Both the position numbers and the translations under genes were made by a program. DNA of 10,209 nucleotides from Candidatus Anoxychlamydiales bacterium (GTDB taxonomy: Bacteria; Chlamydiota; Chlamydiia; Chlamydiales; SM23-39). Location of the stretch: the NCBI GenBank assembly GCA_011064905.1, contig JAAKFW010000038.1:1-10209 (forward strand). Reading direction: 5' to 3'. The notes below the pieces were generated by a model. That model had not been told where the DNA came from. It made no database searches and worked only from the letters and a program-made list of their open reading frames with translations. This document shows, in pieces, positions 1 to 6,497 of the stretch. The stretch's first letter is position 1. Each line of letters begins with the position of its first letter.

Positions 1-96
1 CTGGGCTTTGTCTGAAGAAAGAGATGATTTTAGCTTACATATTTCATTTCTGAAATTTAGTTCGAATGTAACTGTAGGAATTGTCTTAACACTCAT
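1..96 (-). CDS. 5' end of an unrecognised protein (32 codons, runs off the window)
   Basis: An ATG at 96-94 opens a frame that stays open to base 1, giving 32 residues that begin MSVKTIPTVTFELNFRNE. Two things make this a real start. A strong ribosome binding site (AAAGGAGA) lies about 8 bases upstream of the ATG, and a near-consensus sigma70-type promoter lies just beyond it (-10 at 141-136). I do not recognise the family. The visible part has no signal peptide or membrane segment; it is mildly polar, with an alternating hydrophobic pattern near the start that could form a beta strand. The well-formed SD is notable because most other genes in the window lack one, which may mean high expression. 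Function unknown. Confidence 0.7.
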   Translation of the reverse strand, partial: MSVKTIPTVTFELNFRNEICKLKSSLSSDKAQ

Positions 97-128
97 TTTA
101 TCTTCTCCTTTGTATCCTCTCCTGATTA

Positions 129-164
129 CAGTTATATTATAACTGATTGTTAAGTTTTTGTAAA
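129..164 (-). promoter_or_regulatory. Sigma70-type promoter of the left-edge minus-strand gene
   Basis: On the minus strand TTTACA (164-159) is followed by a 17-base spacer and a perfect TATAAT (141-136), about 40 bases before the ATG at 96. This is the closest match to consensus seen in the window. It points away from the plus-strand promoter at 189-216, so this intergenic region is a divergent control region. Confidence 0.65.
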
Positions 165-188
165 GAAAAATCTTTATTCTTTGTTTTT

Positions 189-222
189 TTGATTTAACGT
201 GTATATAGCTTATACTTAGATC
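189..222 (+). promoter_or_regulatory. Sigma70-type promoter for the small plus-strand gene
   Basis: TTGATT (189-194), a 16-base spacer and TATACT (211-216) form a plausible promoter with a start near 222. The transcript would have a leader of about 75 bases before the mini-ORF at 296. It is divergent from the minus-strand promoter about 25 bases to the left. The assignment is by motif only. Confidence 0.5.
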
Positions 223-295
223 TTTATATTTCCATTTTAGTCTTTTAAAAAAAATACTAAAAAAAGTGAAAAAATATCTTGAATATAATTTTATT

Positions 296-337
296 ATGAG
301 TAAACTTAACCTCTTTATTTTAGACCAATTACGTTGA
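296..337 (+). CDS. 13-codon leader ORF overlapping the next start codon
   Basis: An ATG at 296 opens a frame encoding MSKLNLFILDQLR that ends at a TGA (335-337). The last base of this stop is the first base of the ATG at 337, giving TGATG, the usual arrangement for translational coupling. Neither start has a visible Shine-Dalgarno site. It may be a leader peptide that delivers ribosomes to the downstream gene. Alternatively it is the true N-terminus of that gene, separated by a frameshift or a sequencing error in an A-rich run. Low confidence as an independent gene. Confidence 0.3.
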   Translation: MSKLNLFILDQLR

Positions 338-579
338 TGAAAAAAAACACTAAACTCAATGAACTAGCTGACGCGATCGAACGAATTAAAAATCAAAAAA
401 AAGTAGATTCTACAGCTGTAAACAAGCTAAAACATGAGCTTGACGAAGAAGAAAAAATCTCTAGAAATTACCTTCAAATCACTCAAAATGGCATCTTTGT
501 AAAAAGTATAAAAAAAGCTATTCGTTGGAATAAAAAAGTTATAGATCTAAAGCATGAATTGAATGTTCTATTAAAGTAG
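337..579 (+). CDS. Small charged helical protein, hypothetical (80 aa)
   Basis: This frame encodes an 80-residue, very lysine- and glutamate-rich protein with regularly spaced Leu/Ile/Val, as expected for two or three amphipathic helices or a short coiled coil (roughly residues 5-45 and 58-80). It has no signal peptide, membrane segment or cysteines. A TTG directly before the ATG (334-336) is in frame, but ATG 337 is preferred because it is the stronger codon and overlaps the upstream stop. It lacks an SD, so coupling to the 13-codon leader is the likely way it is translated. It converges on ftsK, with 19 bases between the two stop codons. I do not recognise the family; it could be a small cytoplasmic structural or chaperone-like protein. 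Confidence 0.6.
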   Translation: MKKNTKLNELADAIERIKNQKKVDSTAVNKLKHELDEEEKISRNYLQITQNGIFVKSIKKAIRWNKKVIDLKHELNVLLK

Positions 580-598
580 GTTTTTTCAAATTTTTTGA

Positions 599-2917
599 TT
601 ATCGATCTTCTGTTAAAAATATCTTTCTAGGTTTAGACCCAACTTGAGGGCCAATTATCCTATTCTCTTCTAATTCATCCATGATAGAAGCTGCTCTAGC
701 ATAGCCTATTTTTAATTTTCTTTGTAGAAATGTTGTCGATGCATTTCTAGTGGACATTACTATGTTTAAAGCTTGATCATATAGGGCATCTTTTGCATTT
801 GTAGATTGCAAGTCTTCTTGCCGAGCCATTGCATCAAAAGAGGGGATTAAATAGTTTGGAGGGTATTTAGCGCATATGAAATCTATAACTTTATTGATAT
901 CTTCGTCTCTAATAAAAGCGCCTTGCGCCCTGATTAATTGAGAAGAGCCAGGTGGAGAAAATAATAGATCTCCATTACCAAGTAACGATTCTGCTCCAAC
1001 TTCATCTAGAATTATTTGAGAGTTAATTCTAGAGGAGACTTTAAAGGCTATACGAGAGGGGAAGTTAGCTTTAATAATACCTGTTATTACTTCTCTAGAT
1101 GGTCTTTGAGTAGCTAATATCAAATGTATCCCTACAGCTCTTGCCATTTGAGCTATTCTAGCAATAGGAGTCTCTAAATCAGCAGATGATACCATCATAA
1201 GATCAGCAAATTCATCAAATATTGCTACAATTAAGGGCATTTTCTCAGGTATTTCAATATCTAGTTCTTTTTCTTTTTTTGTCATTTTTCTCATGTTGAA
1301 AGCTGTAACATTTCTAAGACCTAAATGTTTTAAGATATCGTATCTTGAATTCATCTCTTTTACAAGCCATTGAAGAGCTGCATATGCTCCATGAGCTTCT
1401 GTTATTACTGGAGCTAACATATGGGGCAAATTAGAGTATTGAGTGAGCTCAACTTTTTTAGGGTCTACCATAAGTAGTTTTACATTTTCTGGAGATGAGT
1501 TCATTAAAACGGACATTACGAGCGTATTTATACATACAGATTTTCCAGAGCCGGTAGCTCCAGCTATTAGAAGGTGTGGCATCTTTGTTAAATCAGCATT
1601 TACATACTCGCCTGTGACTGTTTTACCTAAAAGTATAGGGATAGTTTTTGTTGAAGATTCATTTTGGTAGTTAATTATCATCTCTTTTAAAGAGACTTCT
1701 TGTGGATATAAAGAGGGCACTTCTATGCCAACTGCTGCTTTTCCTGGAATAGGGGCTATTATTCTAATGGATTTTGCTTGAAGGTTTAGAGCGATATCGT
1801 TTTCTAAAGATTTTATTTTTTGTACTTTTACACCAATAGATGGATGGACTTCAAATGAAGTGATTGTAGGACCACAATTTATCTCTCCAACCTTTGCTAT
1901 TATCCCAAAGTTTTTTAGAGTCTCTTCTAAAACTTCAGCTTGTTTTTTTAACTCCTTTTTAATAGTCGGATGATCGATTTTAGCAGGGTCTGTTAAAAGA
2001 TCAAAAGATGGTAAATTATATGGGTTTTTTAGTTTGTCTAAGAAAGTTGGTTTTTTATACTCTAAATCACTTATTTTTGTGTTTATTTTAATGTTTTTCT
2101 CTTTAATGTTTGTGTCATCTGATTTTGGGATTATTTTATCGGAGTGAATAATAGGGGTAGCTTCTTTTATTTTAACTTGAGCTAAAGGAATTTTTTTCTT
2201 TAGTTTTTTTCGCTCTCTCATTTGAGAGATTTTCTCGAAGATAAAAATAATGAGTCTTTTTAAAACTTTTCTTTTTTTAGCTTTTGACTTTTTTATAAAT
2301 GCTTTTTTTGTATTTGAAATAATATTAATCCCAGTAAATAACAAAAAAGAGATTAAAGCAGATGTTGAAAAAATTAGTGTTGAGCCGGTAGAGCTTAAGG
2401 TCTTTTGTAAGTTAAGAAATGGAAGATCTTTATAGATAAAATGAAATATCAATCCACCTAAAAAATGTCTATTCTCTACATGAGGATAAGGCGTGTACTT
2501 ATATATTTGAGAAGTAAATATCTTTGAATTATATGCATTCATTAAATGAGGGTATTTATCTGCATAAATACTAAGTAAAAAACAAACAGAGATCAAAAAT
2601 GTAAAAAAACTAATGGTTTTGAAAATGAAATTATCCAAATTTTTATCAGATATATATTTAATTCCTAGCCATCCTAAATATAGGGGAAGTAGAAATGAAG
2701 CAAACCCAAAAAGATAATAACAAAAATAAGCTGACCAATAGCCTAAAGATCCTAGCCAATTCAAATTTGGAGTGTCTTTTATAAAACTAAGAAGTGATAA
2801 AAATAGAAGTAGAGTTAAAGATAATATCAAAAGCCCTCTAGCTTCAAAATTTTTTTTCTTTTTTTTAGAGGATGGTTTTAGCTTTGGTTTACGTTTTTTT
2901 TTAACTGACTTGCTCAT
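599..2917 (-). CDS. ftsK: DNA translocase FtsK/SpoIIIE family
   Basis: FtsK is a septum-anchored hexameric ATPase that pumps chromosomal DNA during division and dimer resolution. Visible layout over 772 residues: a lysine-rich cytoplasmic N-terminus (1-25); four membrane helices near 27-46, 61-86, 97-119 and 180-201; a basic linker (203-300); then the motor. The motor has Walker A GATGSGKS (453-460), Walker B ending in DE (568-569) and LATQRPS (602-608). A C-terminal gamma winged helix (about 700-768) ends in the family's typical GPQVGSKPRKIF segment, so the protein is complete. Its length is typical of FtsK proteins with a short linker. It starts 4 bases after the uppP stop without an SD, so translation is probably coupled to uppP. 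Four TMs, motor and gamma domain make the call secure. Confidence 0.97.
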   Translation of the reverse strand: MSKSVKKKRKPKLKPSSKKKKKNFEARGLLILSLTLLLFLSLLSFIKDTPNLNWLGSLGYWSAYFCYYLFGFASFLLPLYLGWLGIKYISDKNLDNFIFKTISFFTFLISVCFLLSIYADKYPHLMNAYNSKIFTSQIYKYTPYPHVENRHFLGGLIFHFIYKDLPFLNLQKTLSSTGSTLIFSTSALISFLLFTGINIISNTKKAFIKKSKAKKRKVLKRLIIFIFEKISQMRERKKLKKKIPLAQVKIKEATPIIHSDKIIPKSDDTNIKEKNIKINTKISDLEYKKPTFLDKLKNPYNLPSFDLLTDPAKIDHPTIKKELKKQAEVLEETLKNFGIIAKVGEINCGPTITSFEVHPSIGVKVQKIKSLENDIALNLQAKSIRIIAPIPGKAAVGIEVPSLYPQEVSLKEMIINYQNESSTKTIPILLGKTVTGEYVNADLTKMPHLLIAGATGSGKSVCINTLVMSVLMNSSPENVKLLMVDPKKVELTQYSNLPHMLAPVITEAHGAYAALQWLVKEMNSRYDILKHLGLRNVTAFNMRKMTKKEKELDIEIPEKMPLIVAIFDEFADLMMVSSADLETPIARIAQMARAVGIHLILATQRPSREVITGIIKANFPSRIAFKVSSRINSQIILDEVGAESLLGNGDLLFSPPGSSQLIRAQGAFIRDEDINKVIDFICAKYPPNYLIPSFDAMARQEDLQSTNAKDALYDQALNIVMSTRNASTTFLQRKLKIGYARAASIMDELEENRIIGPQVGSKPRKIFLTEDR

Positions 2918-2921
2918 GTTT

Positions 2922-3707
2922 TTAGTTTATAACATTTAAGAAAATAAAACTAAAGATAGCTAAGCAAAATAAATAAATTGCAAAAGGCCTTAATTTTCTA
3001 TGGGTGTCAATAGAAAATATGTATCTAATTGCGAAAATTCCCACTAAAAAAGATGCTAAAAATCCTATTACATAAGAAGAAATAGGTAAATTGAAGCTAA
3101 CCTCTTTTTTTAACAAATGCTTAAAACTCTCTAAAAATGAACCTCCCAAAATTGTGGGAATAGCTAACAAAAATGAAAATCTTATAGCTTCAGAAATTTT
3201 CCAACCTCTAAAATAAGCAGAAGATATTGTAAAAGCGCTTCTAGATATCCCCGGAATTAAAGCAAAAGCTTGCATTAGTCCAACGAAAAGAACATCTTTG
3301 ATTTTTCTTCTGTGAGTTAGAGGGTCTATCTCTTTGATTTTTATTTTAGAAGATACAAACAAAACTAAAGCTGTAAAAAGTAAAAAAAAAGGGAGAAAAT
3401 ACGTTTGAGAGAAAAAATCTCTTAAAGGTTTTAAAAGAAAATAAAAAGGAAAAAGTGGAAGCAAAGCAAAAACAAAAAGTAGAGCTTTTTTTTTGTCTTT
3501 TAAAATAGCTACAATCTCTTTTCTTAAAAATATAATACTCGCTATTAGAGTTCCTAGATGACACATCAAATCAAACAAATATAGATCGTTCAAAACATCT
3601 GATTTAAAAAAAAGTTTTGCAAGTTTTAGATGAGCAGAAGATGAAACAGGAAAAAATTCAGATACTCCCTGGATAATACCGAGTAGTAAAGATTCAAAAA
3701 AGTGCAA
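2922..3707 (-). CDS. uppP: Undecaprenyl-diphosphate phosphatase (BacA/UppP family)
   Basis: UppP dephosphorylates undecaprenyl diphosphate in the membrane, regenerating the lipid carrier for peptidoglycan and other surface glycans. The 261-residue protein has the family signatures: QGVSEFFPVSSSAH (13-26), carrying the (E/Q)xxxE motif as Q13 and E17 and the conserved H26, and PGISRS (152-157) with the catalytic-loop arginine R156. About seven to eight hydrophobic helices and a length near the usual 265-275 residues show it is intact. The start is a TTG (3707-3705): an in-frame stop lies three codons upstream, AAGG sits 4 bases before the TTG, and the N-terminus aligns with the family norm, so no other start fits. 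It is sandwiched between tRNA-His (38 bases upstream) and ftsK (4 bases downstream). It may matter in an organism with little peptidoglycan, where the carrier would serve septal synthesis. Confidence 0.96.
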   Translation of the reverse strand: MHFFESLLLGIIQGVSEFFPVSSSAHLKLAKLFFKSDVLNDLYLFDLMCHLGTLIASIIFLRKEIVAILKDKKKALLFVFALLPLFPFYFLLKPLRDFFSQTYFLPFFLLFTALVLFVSSKIKIKEIDPLTHRRKIKDVLFVGLMQAFALIPGISRSAFTISSAYFRGWKISEAIRFSFLLAIPTILGGSFLESFKHLLKKEVSFNLPISSYVIGFLASFLVGIFAIRYIFSIDTHRKLRPFAIYLFCLAIFSFIFLNVIN

Positions 3708-3745
3708 AAGACCTTACTTATTAGAGCTAAATGTTTAAAAAACTG

Positions 3746-3820
3746 GGCGAACGACGGGACTCGAACCCGCGACATCCGGAATCACAATCCGACGCTCTAA
3801 CCAACTGAGCTACGATCGCC
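3746..3820 (-). tRNA. tRNA-His (anticodon GUG)
   Basis: The reverse complement folds into a full cloverleaf: acceptor GCGATCG/CGTTCGC, D stem GCTC/GAGC, anticodon stem TCGGA/TCCGG with loop TTGTGAT (anticodon GTG), variable loop of 5, and T stem GCGGG/CCCGT with TTCGAGT. An extra genomic G at position -1 (base 3820) faces C73 (base 3746), the identity element of histidine tRNA. CCA is not encoded (CAG follows C73), so it must be added enzymatically. The acceptor stem has one T5-T68 mismatch. The gene lies 38 bases upstream of uppP in the same orientation. Confidence 0.95.
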
Positions 3821-3824
3821 ATAA

Positions 3825-3864
3825 AAATCTTATATATTTTTATAAAAATAGTATTAAAAGTCAA
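3825..3864 (-). promoter_or_regulatory. Possible promoter of tRNA-His (and uppP-ftsK)
   Basis: TTGACT (3864-3859 on the minus strand) is a good -35 box. The -10 is ambiguous in the A/T run downstream: TATAAA at 14 bases is short, and TAAAAA at 16 is weak. Since only 38 bases separate the tRNA from uppP and no clear second promoter or terminator lies there, the tRNA, uppP and ftsK may share this transcript. Low confidence. Confidence 0.3.
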
Positions 3865-3933
3865 ATTATTCTAAACAGATACTATCCAATAAATTAATGT
3901 AATTTTTTTTAGAAAATGGAAATTAAAAGGCAT

Positions 3934-4881
3934 TTAAGAAAATTTTTCCTTTCTTGGATGTTTTTCTACAAATTTTACAATAGCTAAAGGTAAATTATTG
4001 AAAATTGTATTTTCAGTAACATATTCATCTATAGATTTATCTTTGATGCTTTGTTCAGAATAATAAGGTAAAAGATCTTTTAAATATATATTGCAAATAA
4101 GATCCACTAGCCTTTCTTTTTCCCAATAACTTAGATTGTATGTCTTAACAATTTTTTTATCAACTCCAACATGAACCATCTCATGAATAATTACTGAATA
4201 ACAAGGTGCAGCTCTTTTTAAACCTGTAGGGGCTACTACATATGTTATTTGTTTTTTTTCTGAATTGTAACGTATGTTTGAGCCACTCAATGATAAAACA
4301 ATTTCATACTTCTTAAATATTTCAAAACCCCATTTTTTGTTTAAAACTTGAAGTTTTGCTGCTGCTTTTTCCAAAATATTTTGACATAAATAAATCTCTT
4401 TAAAATCGTTTAAATAGGCAGATATATGATGAATGTCATTGTAAAAAATAGATTTATAAAACTGCTCATCTGTTGAAAGAAATTCTGGATTATCATATAG
4501 CATTTTTGTATTAACATTTTGTGGTATGGTTATTGGATATCCATTTTCTGTAAATTTTTTAAGGTTCATAATATAATACTTAAAATCATTAAAACCTTCT
4601 TTTTTAGATTCAGGTCTAATAGTAATTCTATCATTTTCATCTTGCTTTTTTTTAATTGGGTTGCTCCAATTGCCATCTAAAATTATTGGGGTTTGTGGAA
4701 ATTGTAATTTAGACAGTATGAATTGATGTATTTTTTTTTCCCTTTGTAATTTTAATAGAGCTGAAAATACTTCTGTTGCTTTTTTGGCAGAATTATCCAG
4801 TTCTTTTTTTTCGGACGCCGGAAACATTCGATCGAAAGTTTCTCTGGGCATTCCAGGTCGAGGAGGAGTCGTAGGAGTCAT
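3934..4881 (-). CDS. HExxH-motif protein, putative zinc metalloprotease, family not recognised (315 aa)
   Basis: The sequence shows HEMVH at 233-237 inside a hydrophobic helix (SVIIHEMVHVGV), the arrangement of zincin active sites: two His ligands and a general-base Glu234. Further on, E254 and E256 in the segment YWEKERLVDLI lie 17-19 residues past the motif, at a position where gluzincin-type enzymes place the third zinc ligand; this is inferred. The N-terminus (1-25) is Thr/Pro-rich and polar, with no signal peptide or membrane helix, and resembles in style the N-terminus of the kinase protein upstream. The rest is a mixed soluble fold with charged helices (25-60). The ATG at 4881 has an A-run but no SD in front of it, and its own promoter lies upstream. 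I do not recognise the family; a secreted effector protease is possible but unproven. Confidence 0.8.
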   Translation of the reverse strand: MTPTTPPRPGMPRETFDRMFPASEKKELDNSAKKATEVFSALLKLQREKKIHQFILSKLQFPQTPIILDGNWSNPIKKKQDENDRITIRPESKKEGFNDFKYYIMNLKKFTENGYPITIPQNVNTKMLYDNPEFLSTDEQFYKSIFYNDIHHISAYLNDFKEIYLCQNILEKAAAKLQVLNKKWGFEIFKKYEIVLSLSGSNIRYNSEKKQITYVVAPTGLKRAAPCYSVIIHEMVHVGVDKKIVKTYNLSYWEKERLVDLICNIYLKDLLPYYSEQSIKDKSIDEYVTENTIFNNLPLAIVKFVEKHPRKEKFS

Positions 4882-4919
4882 TTTTTTTTACTTAAATTAA
4901 TTGTTTATAAAAAGTTTAA

Positions 4920-4956
4920 TTGGCATATTATAAAGTATGTATTAATTTAATTTCAA
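4920..4956 (-). promoter_or_regulatory. Sigma70-type promoter of the HExxH gene
   Basis: On the minus strand TTGAAA (4956-4951), an 18-base spacer and TATAAT (4932-4927) sit in the 81-base gap between the comEC stop and the ATG at 4881. This would start transcription near 4920 and makes the HExxH gene an independent unit rather than the tail of the kinase-comEC operon. I see no strong hairpin terminator in the gap, so read-through is also possible. Confidence 0.55.
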
Positions 4957-4962
4957 TATTAA

Positions 4963-6483
4963 TTATAGATAATTGCAATATTTAGGAGTGGTTTCAGGGG
5001 AATCCATAATTTTAAAATAATATCTTAGTATTAAAAAAGAAATTGTAATTATAGCTATATAGATAATCACAAACTCAAATGAAAGATTTTTATATCTTAT
5101 ATAAAACTCTATTTTAGCAGGAGGGTAAGTGATTAATTTTAAAATAAATTTTGTAAAATATGTATTTATATAATTTATAAAACCTCCAAGAGGAGGAAGT
5201 GTAAAATGAAAAATAAATCCAAAAATAACTAAAACCATTGAGATCCCTACTAAAAAGGGGATAAACAAATTATAAATAAAACTAAGACATGAGAGTTTAT
5301 GAAAATGATACAAAATAACTGGTAGTATAAAAATATTTACAGCGATCAATAACGAGACTCCTTCTCTAATATATGTAAGAAGTCTATAGCCAATTTTAGA
5401 TTGTATGTTTAAATCATCAATCTCATCTACATCTCTTTTTTTTAATACTTTAGAGATAGCTTTAGATATTGATGGAAATGCTAAAAGTATTGCAAATGTA
5501 CTTAAATAGCTTAATTGAAACCCAAGTTTTAAAATGTTTATTGGATCTATTAGAAGCATCACAATTAAGCTTATGCCAAGTGCATTTAGGGCAAAATACC
5601 TTCTATTGGCAATCGATGCAAAAAGAGCTATCTGAATCATCATAAATGCTCTTTGAACAGAGACGATAGGTCCTATAAATAAAAAATACAAGCTTACCAA
5701 AAATAGTAAAATGTAAATAACAAGTTTTTTTGGAAAAAAAATATTTAAAAAATATGAAAAAAATAGAGTAAATATTCCAAAATGGAATCCCGATATTGCT
5801 AAAACATGTTGCAGTCCAATTTTCGAAAAACTAAAAGCTAAAAATTTTGAAGTGTTTTCTCCTGTTATTAAAGTGTGTAAAAAGTTAGCTGAGCTTTTAT
5901 CAAAAATAGATTTTTTTAGAAATTTTTCAAAGTTTTTTTTAAGGTAAAATCTTTGATGAGCAAAATTTGTAATTGGCTTAACTTTTTTTAAATTATTTGT
6001 GTGAAATTGAAATTGAAAGTTCTCTTTAGGTATTAGAGTTCCTTTTACTTTATATAGGGCATTTGCTTGGGATTTTTTTTTAGAAAAAATAGATGTTTTT
6101 ATATTTTTTATAGTTTTTTTATTATCTGATTTGAATGTTTTTAAAGTGCCGGAGTAGATGTAGTATCGTCTGTTAAAGCTAAAACTTTCTTTTATTGAAG
6201 AAATTTTAAAATAGCCAACTCCATTAACAGGCTCTTTTATTTTTTTGATATCGCTATAAAAAAATAGAGAGTATGCAAAAGCAAAAAAATAAAAAAAAGC
6301 TGTCAAAAAAAGTTTTGTTTTATCTTTTAATCCGAAGACTAAAAGCAGAAAAATTAATATCGAAATCAGATACAAAAAAAAACTATCCAAAAGATAACAT
6401 GAGAGCCCTAATAAAAAAAACAGGGCATATAAAAGCGATGGATAAAAATAAAAAAAATCAGCTAAAAATTGAAAATTTTTCAT
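4963..6483 (-). CDS. comEC: ComEC/Rec2-family DNA-uptake channel, short form lacking the nuclease-like domain
   Basis: ComEC forms the inner-membrane channel that imports single-stranded DNA during natural transformation. Over 506 residues one sees N-terminal membrane helices (about 12-75), a soluble OB-fold-like region (about 80-180), then the polytopic Competence domain. Its hallmark GLQHVLAISGFHFG is at 223-236, followed by RAFMMI (278-283) and the LIDPINILKLGFQLSYLSTF block (311-330). The chain ends about 20 residues after the last membrane helix, so the C-terminal metallo-beta-lactamase-like domain of full-length ComEC (often 700-800 residues) is absent. No remnant follows in any frame before the next gene, so this is a domain-reduced form and not a recent frameshift. 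It starts 14 bases after the kinase stop, without an SD, and is probably co-transcribed with the kinase gene. Confidence 0.92.
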   Translation of the reverse strand: MKNFQFLADFFYFYPSLLYALFFLLGLSCYLLDSFFLYLISILIFLLLVFGLKDKTKLFLTAFFYFFAFAYSLFFYSDIKKIKEPVNGVGYFKISSIKESFSFNRRYYIYSGTLKTFKSDNKKTIKNIKTSIFSKKKSQANALYKVKGTLIPKENFQFQFHTNNLKKVKPITNFAHQRFYLKKNFEKFLKKSIFDKSSANFLHTLITGENTSKFLAFSFSKIGLQHVLAISGFHFGIFTLFFSYFLNIFFPKKLVIYILLFLVSLYFLFIGPIVSVQRAFMMIQIALFASIANRRYFALNALGISLIVMLLIDPINILKLGFQLSYLSTFAILLAFPSISKAISKVLKKRDVDEIDDLNIQSKIGYRLLTYIREGVSLLIAVNIFILPVILYHFHKLSCLSFIYNLFIPFLVGISMVLVIFGFIFHFTLPPLGGFINYINTYFTKFILKLITYPPAKIEFYIRYKNLSFEFVIIYIAIITISFLILRYYFKIMDSPETTPKYCNYL

Positions 6484-6497
6484 TTTTTAAAAAAAAC

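Noticed and set aside
560..600. Shared terminator between the small gene and ftsK
   Set aside because: There are T-runs on both sides of the convergent stops, but no stem of useful length could be paired, so a hairpin terminator is not supported.
1443..2435. Plus-strand open frames inside ftsK (1443-1670, 2250-2435)
   Set aside because: They lie wholly antisense to a well-conserved gene, have no ribosome binding site and encode composition typical of shadow frames.
3346..3564. Minus-strand 72-residue frame within uppP
   Set aside because: It is an alternative frame of the uppP coding region, dominated by Phe and Ser from A/T-rich codons, with no start signal.
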